From: Undaria pinnatifida
Taxonomy: Eukaryota; Sar; Phaeophyceae; Laminariales; Alariaceae
DNA: 64,000 nt
Direction: 5' to 3'
Assembly: GCA_012845835.1 (NCBI GenBank)
Contig: JABAKD010000017.1
Location: 9,665,942 to 9,729,941, forward strand
The notes under the pieces: model-generated
The model's database searches: none
What the model was told of the DNA's origin: nothing
What the model saw: only the letters and a program-made list of their open reading frames with translations
Position numbers and translations under genes: made by a program
Shown: positions 21,101 to 33,600 of the stretch, one piece after another
Layout: the number at the start of each line of letters is the position of its first letter
How positions within the stretch are numbered: position 1 is the stretch's first letter

Positions 21101-24100
21101 AATAACCGCCGTAACCGCCGCTACATCTGCCGTTGTACTTGTCGCTACCACCGCCGCTATAACGCCCCCCATAACTGCAGCGAGGGGGATGGTCATCGAG
21201 GAGAACACCTATGTGCCTCTCATTCGTGGGATGGTTAGCCAGGGGGGTTGGCGGGGCGCGCTGGATCTTATCCGGGACATGGTGAAACAAGGCGTGCAGC
21301 CGAGACTCAGGTACGGACAACACTGCAGCACAACGTTTTTTATCCCCGTAGCAGTAGAAGTGCGCCCACAGTTTTGGGGTACTGGTGCTTGGGATTAGAC
21401 CGGTGACAATGGAAAGGCCAAAAGTTTGGCCAAAATGATCCCACACTTTTTTTCGGGGGGTCATTTGGTGAGAGATTCAGGGTAACGTCACTATGGGGAA
21501 GAACGATACAAATATTTTTGCTCTGGCTCTTTCTTCGGTCATGCGACCCAACAGGTCAATTTGTCAAGTTTTTCATCAAGCCTTGACCAACCTTATCCAC
21601 CAAACACGATTGACCTTCGATCTCGAGATAGAGACAACCCATGGTCACTCCTCTTCTTTCCGGACAAGGTCACATGAGTGTAGGTGACAGCGCTGAAGAG
21701 TTCATCTCGATTCATGCCCTAGGGCCTGAGAGGTTGCTTCTGTTGTCCTGTGGTCTTCCGTCAAATCGTCTCAAAATTCTGTTTTTTGTCCTTTTGGGAT
21801 ACGACAGAGTGCCTTTGTCTGTTTTCTACATGCCAGCCGCCTAATATTTTTTTTACAGAAGCCTGATCGGCGCCCGCCACAAATCACCGGCCGAAGAGTG
21901 AGCACTGTACACCAAGGGGGGGTCGGAGCCCCTAAAGAGCTCGCCACGTTCAGAGTTCACGACGCTGTCGTTGATTTCGTCTAACGAAGTGTGCGGAGAA
22001 CACGAAATCACGCTGCGTCTAATCCAAGATCTGCTTGAGAGTTTCTCAAGACGATGTTGGCCAAGATCGCCGCGAAAACTAGCTTTTCCCGGAATTCTGC
22101 AAAGTTGAAATAAAAAATCTACAAAATTGGGCCCATAGGCGACCGTTCAGGCAAAGTTTGGCTGGGATCTTCGGGAATTCCAAGCTTTTGGCCTTCCATT
22201 GCCACCGGTCTTAGCTTGTTTTGTTTTTTGCAAAAGTGGAGTCAACCCTGTTGAGACCCAGTTATGGCGAGGCGTACGCTACGGCAGAAGCATGATATCA
22301 CTTTTCTTCCTGGACGTTCTCTTTTTGGCGGGGCTCTTTAACGCAGAATCCTCGGAAGTTCGTTTTTTCTTTTTGTTTGCAGTATTTTTTGTTGCGTAGC
22401 TAGGCCATGGGATGGTTCATCGGGTATGTATGACGTCTATTTATCAGGAAGTCATTTTTTAGTAATAATAAAGGTGTAGAGCTCCTTAAGTCGAGTGCCA
22501 TGCAGGGAAAAAAAGCAACACTGGTTGGTGTAGCTGTACCGTAGCTTGCGTCTCATGGTTAGCTGTATAGCCACCTAAAACACCATTGCATTTTCGATTT
22601 TGCAAGTGTCTCGTAGGAGCGAGCAGCAGGAGTACTACGATAATGTTCCACGTGCTGCCCGTGTGTCGCATTGCTCCATGCATGGCAATTCGGATCAGGA
22701 CGTAAAACTGACGTCCATCAGCACAGCACGAGGCGGAGGCCATCCGTTCCGTTTTTTTAAAGCATGCTCGCGCCAATAAGCCCAAAATGTGCGTCTTCCC
22801 CATTTGTTTGTTCCTCTTGTAGGCGTGGTGCCGGCTGGCTTGAAATGGGAACGCGATTTTTCAAAGAAACAAGAAAAAAGTGACGATCATTAGACTAAAC
22901 ATGTAGTCTAGCCAGGTAACGACCAGACATATGGTGAGGTGCTGGCGTATACCGGTTTACACGCGTGCGTGTTGTGTATTGAACAGGACTCCGATGCCAC
23001 TTGACATTGCTTGTTGCGTAGCTATAGAAGAAGAGCAGCTTCGTTATCCAATTTCAGTTCTTAGATGAACTCTGGTCAAGCACTCGGCCCTCGCCCTAAA
23101 CCCGGAACAACGGCGCCCTTCTCTTTCCCAAAACGTCACCCTGATCTGCTACCGCGCAGGTGTCCCTGTGCCCTCTGGCTTTTTTTTCGGGACAGGGGTT
23201 TCAGTATTCGCGATGCGCTACGATCGCGGGGTTGTCCAGCGATTGTTTCTCATATGATGCACATGTGTTCCCTCCCATTTCGAGCCGTTTGAGGCCTGCT
23301 TCGCCTTCAGGCAGAGGAAAACGGCAAACTTGCGAAACGATTTCCCAAAGGAAGTGAAGTACTCTATGCGAAAGAAAACAGAACCCCCGGCGAATTTAGT
23401 GAGGACAAAAGACACAGCAAGGTCTAAGAAACGTTTTCGCCTGCAGCGAACAACACTCCGTTTTTTTTGCCTATGTCGAAACAGACCCTAATTGTTTTTT
23501 CGCCTCTTGCGGCGAAAGCACAGCCGCACCTTTTCTTTGGCCTACGACGACAAAAGGCGCGGCGCGCAAAAAACGTGGTGCCGAAGGGATTTCCAGGAAA
23601 AAAGTCCGCCAACGCAGCATGTCACCACCTATTTTACGGCCTGCTTCGGACACACACCCTACCCTAACCGCCCGGGCTGATTTGTGTGGCGTATGATCAA
23701 ATTATGTAATGGTGATTAGTGACCATGGTGGCGATAGCGATTATGGTTATGACGATGCCCTTGAGTCATCCCTCTTTTGTGCGGTAGTAACGGTAGGGGC
23801 TGCAGTTGTCGCACTAACTAAAGTCATCCCACGGTAGGGATTGCACTTTTTGTGCTAAAACGTTCCTGGCCAATTGAGCTCCTCATGTGAGGAACTGCCT
23901 GTTAGTGAAGCAATTTGACGACTACATAATGTTTTAGGACTAAGGCATAGAAGCGTGGTCAGGTTGGGCGAACGAATGTCTTCGAAGTCATTTTCCGGGT
24001 GAGATATTGAGTTCCTCATGTGAGGAACTAAGGGACTGATCTGATGATGCTGCACCCGTACCGTTTGATGGCTCACTAATTATGTACCTGTCCGGTTGAC

Positions 24101-24613
24101 CTCCTCAAGTAAGGAACTAGCGGTTAGTCATTGATCCAAGTCATTTCACGAGTATAATTTGTTTCGGGACTAAGGTGGTCGGGTTGCGCGAGCGAATGCC
24201 TTCCAAGTCATATTTCGGGTGATGGTGATACTGACCACCTCATGTTAAGATCTCAGAAACTTCTGCTGCATCCGTAGGGTGGGATGGCTCGATGATGAGG
24301 ATGGTGCTGATGGCAATGATGGTGGTGATAACGATGATGATCGTTTATGATCGTGATGGCGATGAGGATGAAAGTTGGTGCGGGTAGTGGTGATGGTAAT
24401 GGTGATGAGGGTGAAGGTGATTATGCAGTACTGCCGGAGCCCGACCCCCCCTCCCCCACATGTTGTTCGGCGTACCGGTACACCCTCGTCGGGTTATGAA
24501 CACCTAGGTGCTACGAGCCGGTGATCGCTGGGACCTGCCGCGAAGGTGATATGGACGGCGCAAGGCAGGTAAATGTGTCAGCTTGTCATCTTCATTTTTT
24601 AGATGGTACTCAT

Positions 24614-24650
<37 letters not shown>

Positions 24651-27600
24651 GGTGTTTTTTTTGTTCTTTTCTTCAGCCCTTCGCTCTATACCCCTTGCCC
24701 TTGTTTCATCTTACCTCAGACAGCCGATAGTGTTTTTTGCCTGTTCTGTGTGTTGGCTCCTCCCTTCGGCGTTGAGCTTTTCACCCTTACCTCACCTTCT
24801 TTGTACGTCATACAGTAGTTATGTTTATTTATTATCATTTTTTGCTTTTGGCTGGGCTCTTCAACCGTTTGTGCGTTACGGCTCAAACACGCACCGCTTC
24901 TTGCCGTACGTTCCTGGGTTAAACCGCGAGATCCGCTACCCTACCCCCCGCTTGCGCATACATTGCCCGCACCACCAACGCCCTTCCACACACACCGCCC
25001 CCACAACCTCCCCCCCCCCCCCCAACCTCCCCCCCCCCCCCCCACGCCCCTGCACTCTACACGACACATTACCCGCACGCGATTCACGGCATGGGGGATA
25101 GGCTTGGGAGCATATGGAACAGCAGGGTGTGATCCCTCGCGAGGATCAGTATGTTAACTTTTTGTGCGGGCTAGGAGTTGCGGGAGAGCTGTGGGAAAAT
25201 GCGCGGTCGGGAAAGCTGGACAGCTTGCTCACGGAGATGTCGTACCACGCCAGGTAGTGGTGGTGGCAGTCAGGGCAGTCAGGGCAGTCAGGGCAGTCAG
25301 GGCAGTCAGGAACAGGGGGAGGGGTGTTGGTGGTGTTGGTGTTGGTGTCGGTGTTGGTGTCGGTGTTGGTGGCGGTGGAGGGGTGGGGGGGCGGCGGGGA
25401 TGATGGTGGCGGTGATGGTGATGATGGGAATGGTGATGGTGGTGATTAGAGTGGTGTTAATGGGAGTGGTGGTGGCGGTTTGTCGGGGCCGGGGCAGTGG
25501 CGGGGGTGGGGGTAGTGATGGTGGTGATATTGGTGGTGGTGATATTGGTGGTGGCAGTCGTCGTAGTGGGCGTAGTGGCCGTGGTGACTGTAGTGATGGT
25601 GGTGGTGGTGGTGGTGGTGACGATGGTGATAGCGGCGTTGCGGATGGTACTGGTAGTGGTGGTGGCGGTGGTTCGGTAACGGTTCGGTAAACATTTTTTG
25701 TAATCACATCCCAACTCAACTCAACCCAACCCAATGGTGCCCCTATTTCGTTTTCATCCCCGACACTGCAGGAACCTGACGATGGAGCAAGTGGTGCAGC
25801 TGGAGACGCGGTTCAACGCCATCCCCTTACCCACGACCCCTCAAAGCGCGGCTGACGTTTCTGAAGTCGATGGCCACGAAGAGGGTGCGGATGGTCAAGA
25901 TGGCGTTGACGAGAAAGCAAATTTGCGACCTCTGGCCCGGAGGGTGAAGGTTAGTCTGCAGCCCTTTCCCAAGCTTTTCTCGACCTGACGGTTTCGTTGC
26001 AACCGGTCCACGCACCCTTCGACGAACTCCCATACTGACGTTTCGGGATGTGTCATAAGTCAACACAGCACTAGTCTCACCCTCGTTCCGCTTGGTCCCC
26101 TAATTCCATCCGGACGTGAACGCAAAAACTCACCCTGGGTATAGAATTAGCCGCCGCGCTGGCAGGTCTACGAAGCACCCTGGTCCCACGCCGACCAAAA
26201 ACTAGGGTCGACCACAGCAGATCGAGGTTCAGCTACAGTCAGAAGACAGATTTTGTCGAATATGTGGTAATCTGCCCTACGACTTATAACGCCTTCCGTC
26301 AATCTCTGTCTGAGTATTACGCTTGTGCGGATTCATTACATGTGTTGAAGCTTATTGTTTTCGTTTTTCGCCGCATTATATACTAATCCAGATTGTATCG
26401 ACACTGCTGTCCCGGGCCTTGCCCTCGTCGCGCCCTCTATCGTGGCCCTTACCTGCATCCTTGCCTAGAATAGCTGCTATTCGTTTCGACGGTTGCTTCC
26501 AACGGGTCTGTTCTCACCAGTGTTTCCACCGGCTAATTGTTATCAGTTGTTGCTCTCACATTAATTCGCATAGTCATGTCCACCGTCACAGGACAGACAG
26601 GCTCCAGCCCCTCTGGGGTGGCAGAGTACCCGTGGAAAAAGTAAAACAAACCAAAAGTGGTACTCGTATACGTAGATCATTGCTGGAGCATGTCGTACAC
26701 CCGCCGCAAAAAAAGGTCAAATCGAAAGTCAGCGTAAGTACGTATAAGGCCCATACTCGTACATGTTGGCACGTAACTTCCACCAGCTACGTATAGCTGT
26801 GTGTTTTCTCTTGATGCTTGCAACGGCTCTGGCTTGATCGGTATTTCCACCCGACACGTGTTCCTCGTAATTTTCACCAGAGATAGTTGACGTGTTACTT
26901 GCACCCGGTGTTTTCAACGGCTATATTCATAAGAAGCGTGTGCTTATGTTGTCGCGTGAACAGCTGGCATAGCGCCGACGACGAAGATTGGAGGCGGGGA
27001 CGGTTTGATGCGATTGGAAGAAGACCACATCTTGGACGGATGACGGTCTAGATCATACAGATCATATAGCTGCCGTTATGAGATGTTGTGCAGGATCTGT
27101 AGATGAGTCATCCCTTTTAGTGCGGTAGGGGTTGCAGTTGTTGGATTAACTAATATTGTACCTGTCCGGTTGACCTCCTTAAGTAAGGAACTAGCTGTTA
27201 GTGATTGACCAAGTCATTCCACGAGTACGATTGCTTTAGGACTGGGGCATAGAGGTGAACATTGGTCGGGTTGCGTAGACTAGCGCCTTCTAAGTCATAT
27301 TTTGGGTGAAATATTAATATAGAGCTCATGTTAGGAACTCAGAAAATTTCTGCCGCACCTCTGCGGTGGGATGGGTCCGATGTACAGGACAATGTCCAGG
27401 ACAATGTACAGGCCAACGTCGACTACAGGGGCAACCCCGGAGGGGTGTGCTAAATTGTGCAGATCGTACGGCATCCACCCGGCAACATGAGCTAGACCAT
27501 ACCTGGTACAGACCCTCCTGAAACATCTAGATCATCAAGTAGGGATCGATGATGTTCCCGGCGTGCCAAAGAATCCCTCCAATTGTCCACTTTCTGCATT

Positions 27601-30600
27601 TTGGTGGTTGTGTCCATCGGCAATAATTTGATCGTGAATTGGTAATTCCAAGGGCTATACCTGTACACAATGAAGTGTAGCTGTCGCTAGGACTCGCTTA
27701 GCAGGATGTTTGTTCCTATCGCCAACTCGTGGGCGTTGGTGTGTGTTGACTTTTGAGAAAAATACGAGCAACAAAAGTCGCCGGTCCCGGTTCTTTCATT
27801 TTGTCTCGGAGATTACGTCGCGGTCCGTCGTAGATTTATGCGACAGCGATCTCGAACGAAGTCGCTTTTCTTTTTGGGCCTTTTTTATTTTTGGAAACTC
27901 GTATGCGCTCGGAATTATATAGCGAAGAGCTTCCACAGCGCCGATATGTGCTTATGCCTTGACGTTGATTTGTCGTTGTTTTGATCGGTACCCCCATTAG
28001 CGACATTTTTGGCTGTGTTGTGTCCATTAGCTACAATTTTACCTTTGCCCCCAACGCCGGTTCATTCTGTCTCCGTTGGCTGTCCTTTTGCCGTTAATTT
28101 CAATGGATCTGTTGAGTCCAACGGCGGTAAATCGTGTGCTCGTTGGCTGTACTTTTATCGTTCATTCCGACGGTTATGCTGTATGCGACCAGGTGAAGAG
28201 TTTCCATAGCGCCGACGACGACGATTGGAGGCGAGGATGGTCCGACTCGGTTGGAAAGAATGTCACCACGTGTCCGGCATGCGGGGGGGCGCTAAAAGCG
28301 ATCGGACTCACGCCCGAAGAGAGAGCCAGGATTCGCGACACCTTGTTTCGGCTTGCCGGCCTGCAGGTCAAGAAGCACGCTAGGAGCAGGCAAGTTATTG
28401 CCAGCAATATACTGCTTTTTGCCGTATACTGCTGAGCGTTCTGCCTACTTTGAACTCCATCAGTGTACTCCTTTGCATTTATTCCAGTATTCAGGGCGAG
28501 CGAGGAGTGGACGTGGGTGGAAGGTACTTTACATTCCACCAGCATACTACTTTGCCCTGAAACAGTATGGTGCTGCGACAAGCAGAGCTGCAGACAGGTA
28601 CGTGGCTTTAATCGAGAATGTCCATCTTAAGTCTCGGTCCCTCACAACCGATAGAAAGACCGCCCCGAAGAAATTCAGACAACGACGCCAGAGTCTACAG
28701 TATCTTTAACCTCGTAATCACATGAGGAAATCTGGTATTCTCATATGGTGAACGTGCATCATACGATAGCTCCTGCTACGCACGGGGTCGAGAAACTCCT
28801 TGCAATGTTAGGGTTCGATGTCAAAAGCAGCACCCCTTGACACATGCTGCGGTAGAGATGCACTAATCGTTTTCTAGGGCACCGGTAATTCTCTTGAGAC
28901 TCGTGGCTTGAAACGGTTCATACCCCACCAAAAGAACGGATTTTGAGAGGCAATGAAACGGCAACCCGGTGGTCAAACGCACGGCCTAGTTCTAAAAAAG
29001 AGACGTACCAGGTATCATATTGCGAAAATAAGAGTTACATCCGGACGATTTTGGGTCAAGACGGGTTAAGGAGACCGGTCGATCAGAAACAAAAAAAATG
29101 GCAAAAACTGCCACTGCAATCGGAGCACGCGTCGTCACTTGAAGAGCTGTATACGCAAAATGCAAAAAAAGGATCAATCCCTGGGAGCGCGCCTAGCAGC
29201 GTGGGTAGGTGCAGTTCGACGCAAGTCGACGAGGGAAGAAAATGATGAATCATTCTCGCGATAACAATGAAGGCACGTACCGTAGTGGGGAGGGGGGAAG
29301 AGGGCCCGCTATGTAGAGCACGCGTCGTCACCTGAAGAGCTGTATACCAGGTACGCGAAATGCAAAAAAAGGATCAATCGCTGAGAGCGCGCCTAGCAGT
29401 GTGGGTAGGTACAGTTCGACGCAAATCGACGAGGGAAGAAAATGCTGAATTGTTCTCCCGATAACAATGAAGGCACGTACCGTAGTGGGGAGGGGAGAAG
29501 AGGGTCCGATGTGTGACCCCGGGTCTGAGCTACTACTGGGAGGGGGCATGAGAGTAGTGCGAGGATAATATATGGGATGAAGATGAAAAAATAAAAAAAT
29601 AAACCACCACCCAAAAACTGATTTGGAGGTGAGAAAATGGAACTGCAACCCGACGAACAATCTCGTATAGATCGTGCAAGCAATAACGATATATATTAGG
29701 ACGATTTTGGGTTACCCCCTCATGCCCGCTATCCCGCCGCTTAGCTGCTTCAGCGCCGCCGCCTGTTTCTCCCTCCGTCGGTGCTCCGTTCCCACCCCGC
29801 CGATGCTGCTGCTGCTGATGCTACTGCGGTTGTTACTGCACCGCGGCATCACCTCCTCGGTTATCTCCTGAAATATCTCCCTCGCCGCTTCCGCGCGCCG
29901 CGTTTTGGCACCGGCATAACCCATTTCCAACTGCTAAAAAAATCCCGTTCTAACTCCAACTGTTTTGTCCCCATGTCCTGTCACGTCGGGACTGCGGTGC
30001 TAAAAGAGCTAATTAATGGGCCCCCGTCTCCCAGAAAATAGTGCTGCCAAAAAGTGGAACTTCTGTCGTAGGAGGCGTTTAGTATCCAAACAGGCCTCGT
30101 CGATTCGCGTGACTGATGCTGTAACCGTCATTTACTTTTGATATTTGTTCTGGTATGCAATATGCTATTTTAAAGTCCTACCCTACGTTAAATCGACACA
30201 CGACGCGTATGAAAATACGTGGAAGTGTGGTGAGCTAAAGCTTTATTTTTCCCCATCCGCCGGAGCATAAAAAAAAAAAAAAAAAAACTAAAGTCCTACA
30301 AGGATTAAGCCTCTTCTGGAGTTCAGAGTCGAAACGTGTCGGATTTATTTTACACGGCGTTTCACGTGTCGGATTTCTCGCAAGTCGGGTCGGGTCGGGT
30401 CAGGGTCACCCAATCCGACCCGACCCGACCCGCCCCGTGATGTTTGGTACCCTCCTCATCCAACCCAACCCGATCCACGAGATTTCGAACACCTCCTGAC
30501 TGGCGATTCACTCCTGACTCGATCCGCGAAACCTTCAAAAGCCCCGGATCCAACCCGCGGGCCGGATCGTGACCCGTGAGAATCCCCGTTTTTTTTCCAG

Positions 30601-33600
30601 TACCTGACCCAACCCGCGGGCCGGATCGTGACCCATGAAAAATCCCCATTTTTTTTTCCAGTACCGGGCCCAACCCGCGGGCTGGATCGTGACCCGTGAA
30701 AAATGCCCGGTTTTTTCCAGTACCTGATCTAACCCGCGGACCGGAGCGTGACCGGTTTTTTACCAGTACAGTGTTGGCCACGAGGCGAAGAAGCAAGGGC
30801 TGCTGTGGCGGGGGGAATGTTGCCGCTCTACCGTATACATCGTGCCATGAAAGGAGCTGATCGACGGTTGCGCAGCAGCATGCTGATGTTTTAAAAAATT
30901 GTTTCGAAGACGTCAGTTGTCAGTTCGATCGATTTAAGGGTCGGCGATACTCGTCTTCGCAAGCTGCTTGGTGCCCCGGTCGCGCGTGTTTACGGATGTA
31001 TTCCTGTTTCAACACGTTAGACTCCCCTAGACGTTGCCAGGGTGAACAGGATAAGTTTGCCGAGGACGATTTCGGCCCATAGTATTACGTGTGTGCTGCT
31101 GGACGCGCACACTTGACGCTCCATAAATGGCATCGCAATGCATCGCAATGCATGGGCCCTGAAGGAGTATGGAACGTACATTGTTCACAGGTTTTTGTGC
31201 TGGTGATGTACGATTGCTGATTTCGCGCAGGGTGGCTCGAATGGCCGATCACGAACAAGAGGGTTGACCTCTTGAACGACGGTTATTCCAGCTGTACAGA
31301 CGTGACATACTTTATTTTATACTTTGAAAATGTTTGTTCAGTGATCGCTGCCTAAGAAACGAAACTTGATTGTTTTACGTCTTTTTAAAAACATGTACAT
31401 GTGCTTTTGCTGTAAATAAGTTTTAATCCGGTATCTTGTAGGTGGACGCAAATAGTCCACAAGAACAAGAGGATGTACGGCATGGACGATGGTTGCTCTA
31501 GATTTACGGAAGCGACAATACTTGATAGCATACTTTCATTTTATTTGCCTCGTTATCGCCTACTATAAACACAAAACAATTGTTTATTTTATAAAAATAT
31601 ATCAAGGACGTCAGCCGTGAGTTAAACAATTGTTTACTTGTCCGTCCCTTTTTATCCTTATTTAACATATTTCTGCTGCTTACGCTATCGCTCCGGTACC
31701 TTGCAGGTGGACGCGAATGGTCCACAAGAACAAGAGGATGGACGGCATGGACAACGGCTACTTCAGCTTTACGGACGAGGACCAGAGGGAGCAGCTGCAG
31801 ATATTCGTCGACTGGCTCAATGCTCAGAAGGCAAGCCTGCAGTGGTTCGAAAAGACGAAGTGGACGAATGAGTGGAGTCTTGGGAATATTTGAGCTTCCC
31901 GCGCTAAACAATGGGGTGTCCGATTCAAGAGAGTCCATACAAATAATAAGAGAAACGGGCTTAAGAGCCGTCCAGTCTGCATGTCACGCCTGCGTTTCGT
32001 CTGTTCCAAAACCTGTGTTATTTCCAATCTGAGCTAAAGCCATCTCTTATAATTGACTGATTCTGAACACCGAAAATCGAGGTTTCTGCACCTTCGCAGG
32101 GGTGTTTGACCCGGGGAACGGGAGCATCGGGCCCGTTTTTCTCAAAGTTCGCCGAACCAGTTTCGGATATGTTACAAAGATGAAAATGCACTCCAGCTTT
32201 GAGATCGAAGATTTTGTCGAATATGTATAGCAGTTTCACCCGAAAAAATGGCCTAGTTTTCAAATAAATGGCTCCCGAAACTGATTTTGCGGAAACTGCG
32301 GTGTATCGCACGAAGCCCAAACTCCCATCCAGAAGAAACGGCAAACATCGTTGGATACGTCTCGCAAAAAGGCTAGTCGGACTTTAAGAGGAGCGGGCTC
32401 GATTCTCCCATTCCGCCGGGTCAAACTCGCAGAAACCTCCATTTTCGGTTTTCAGAATCAGTTTATTGTAGGAGATGGCCTAAAAGCGGCACAGAGATGC
32501 CCGGTAACACTTGTTTGTCCCGAGGGGCTCTTAAATCGGGTGCCTCGCTGTAATACGCACACAGCAGTCAATGCCATGGTGCACCGGCCACTTTTCTCGA
32601 TCATAACAGTAGGGCTGTCGCTTGACTATAAGTGACTGCTAAAATAAGTCGCCGACTAGCCAGTAGTTGGCTAGGTGTTATAATACATAATGCATTACAG
32701 TTACTTGCGGTGGTGCTACCTCTCCGGCTATTTGAACAGCTTCGGGCATTCGTCGACTGGCTCGATGCTCAGACGGCAACCCACTTTCCTCGAAAACGAG
32801 GACCATCACTTAGTATTCTCCTGCGTCGGTGCGACAATTGTTTCTCGATCACGCAGTATTTATTTTTGTAATACACTATTTTCTCTCCCCCTTTTTGCAC
32901 TGCCCTATCTCGTGGTCTCGTGCTTGCAGGCTGCTGGCAAGACGTATACCGCAGTTATCGACTCCGCCAACGTCGCCTACCACAAGGGAAACCCCTGGCA
33001 CTTCAGGTACACAACATTCACACGACAGATGTTTCTGTTGACAGTATTACGATTTGCAATAGTGCAACGGCAGCAGCAGTATAACTAGTAGGGCCTGCTC
33101 GAACCTACGTGCGTCGTCGGCGATAACGCCAGCAATAGCCCCTACCCGAATAGGCCTCGTTGGTAATCACATGCAAGAGTATCGGCCTTTTCTTTGACCC
33201 GTCACTTTTTTTTCCTCTTGTGACGCCACCATCTTTTCAGTTTGCCACAAGTTGACCTGATGGTACAAGCTCTGGAGGCGAAAGGAGAGAGGCCGCTGGT
33301 CGTGATCGCCGAGAAATACATCGACCGAGTTGGAGACACTGCCGACCCTACGTAAGCCATAACCCTCGCAGGATGCGCATAACGCGTATGATAGCACTTG
33401 AAGAAAAACGACCCTTGACACTTGACAAGCAACATTTTGCTGGTACTTCGCTCCATTCATCATGCGCATATTACGACATTAGCCCCACAAATATGATGAT
33501 TACATCAGGGGTCGATATCGAGCCAACACCAGCAACAGCAACAACTCGATACGCGACTAGCGAGATTTGACGCTCAAGTCATCCCACGCTAGAGGTGCAG

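Noticed and set aside
20730-21398. 222-codon frame as one exon
   Set aside because: It spans three echoes and CCGCTGTAAC spacer. The coding part supported by PPR homology and splice sites is 21181-21310.
25178-25734. Gly-rich plus-strand frame and Pro/His-rich minus-strand frames
   Set aside because: They lie over GGTGTT/GATGGT satellite. The real PRORP exon nearby, 25102-25253, uses another frame.
30362-30796. Minus-strand 144-codon frame
   Set aside because: It is made of four 60-bp minisatellite units with no domain and no splice signals of its own.
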